5,087 nucleotides of DNA, taken from assembly GCA_035289165.1 (NCBI GenBank), contig DATDYA010000030.1, positions 1-5,087 on the forward strand, read 5' to 3'. This DNA comes from DATDYA01 sp035289165 (GTDB lineage: Bacteria > Patescibacteriota > Patescibacteriia > Magasanikbacterales > GWA2-37-8). Within the stretch, counting starts at the first letter, position 1; every line of letters starts with the position of its first letter. Shown piece by piece: positions 4,852 to 5,087 of this stretch. Under the pieces are notes generated by a model, which was not told the DNA's origin, ran no database searches, and saw nothing but the letters and a program-made list of their open reading frames with translations. The position numbers and the translations under genes were made by a program.

Positions 4852-5087
4852 ATGGTGCACCGCGAGTACGGGAGAGTATTGGTCCGAGTGGACGACCTGA
4901 CGAACGACGGCCAGCAGATGGTGGAGGCCGCGACCAAACTGATCACGGACATCAAGAGGCGCATCGGAAGTGCCGCTGGCAACAGCATCTTCTTCGCCAC
5001 GATGGTGCTGGTCGGCGCCATCATCTGGATGTTCTTCCACGGCGCGGAGGTCGCCTGGTCGTGGACGTACTTCTGGACGAGCCTCGT
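4852..5087 (+). CDS. Small membrane protein of unknown function, 3' end outside the window
   Basis: I do not recognise this protein. The frame is open from an ATG with an ideal Shine-Dalgarno sequence to the window edge, giving 78 complete codons. Residues 1-44 are soluble and charged, with a likely amphipathic helix (about 20-40, ending KRR). Residues 45-62 (SIFFATMVLVGAIIWMFF) form a clear membrane segment, and an aromatic-rich stretch follows with several Trp. Positive charge before the segment suggests the N-terminus is inside. About 71 of 78 third positions are G or C, very unlike dnaN, rnpA or yidD. A promoter and structured leader precede it, so it is likely transcribed independently of yidD. 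It could be a phage, plasmid or other acquired gene, or sequence from another genome joined by assembly. A holin-like role would fit size and topology but has no motif support. Confidence 0.72.
   Translation, partial: MVHREYGRVLVRVDDLTNDGQQMVEAATKLITDIKRRIGSAAGNSIFFATMVLVGAIIWMFFHGAEVAWSWTYFWTSL

Noticed and set aside
4850..4855. CCATGG at the start codon, suggesting a cloning site or vector
   Set aside because: A single 6-bp site at a start codon is common by chance in GC-rich genes, and no other vector sequence is recognisable.
4712..4900. Open + frame of 62 codons across the leader
   Set aside because: It runs through the strong hairpins and overlaps the better-supported ATG at 4852 in another frame, with no Shine-Dalgarno sequence.
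4608..5040. Two overlapping open minus-strand frames (138 and 110 codons)
   Set aside because: They arise opposite a GC-rich gene, where stops are rare. The + frame at 4852 has a promoter, a strong Shine-Dalgarno sequence and a coherent membrane segment, while these have none.

Overview
The window carries a bacterial chromosomal replication origin with its classic gene neighbourhood. In order there is the tail of a surface or cell-wall protein (+), dnaN (-), an AT-rich origin spacer, dnaA (-), a divergent control region with clustered DnaA boxes, and rpmH, rnpA and yidD (+). The right end holds a GC-rich gene of unknown function, cut by the window edge. The low-to-moderate GC, scarce Shine-Dalgarno sequences in the core genes, a long L34 tail, inserted loops in RnpA and YidD, and an Ig-like protein beside dnaN all suggest a candidate phyla radiation (Patescibacteria) genome, probably metagenome-derived. 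That assignment is inference from gene style, not proof.

Left part (1-1779): a 205-residue C-terminal fragment with two Ig-like repeats converges on dnaN. The two genes share a 15-bp A/T-flanked hairpin that can terminate transcription from both sides. dnaN encodes a complete sliding clamp.

Origin (1780-2081): the 302-bp dnaA-dnaN spacer has a stretch about 92% A+T, six consecutive DnaA-trio triplets, two abutting degenerate DnaA boxes next to them, and three exact TTATNCACA boxes further out. This matches the basal unwinding layout known from Bacillus subtilis oriC. A second box cluster lies upstream of dnaA (3563-3603), with four same-oriented boxes 10-11 bp apart, so the origin looks bipartite. 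DnaA would open the trio region, the clamp encoded by dnaN would serve the new forks, and the second cluster probably lets DnaA control its own promoter and the divergent rpmH promoter.

Right core (3617-4584): rpmH has a strong sigma70-type promoter and its own terminator. rnpA and yidD follow from an extended -10 promoter that would make an almost leaderless mRNA. Together they serve ribosome assembly (bL34), tRNA 5' processing (RNase P protein) and membrane protein insertion (YidD).

Right end (4585-5087): the usual next gene, yidC, is absent. There is instead a near-consensus promoter with an inverted repeat, a roughly 150-nt leader with two competing RNA folds, a strong Shine-Dalgarno sequence, and a GC-rich ORF (GC3 about 91%) for a small membrane protein I do not recognise. 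It is either an acquired element with its own control region or an assembly join to another genome. It is the least ordinary part of the window.
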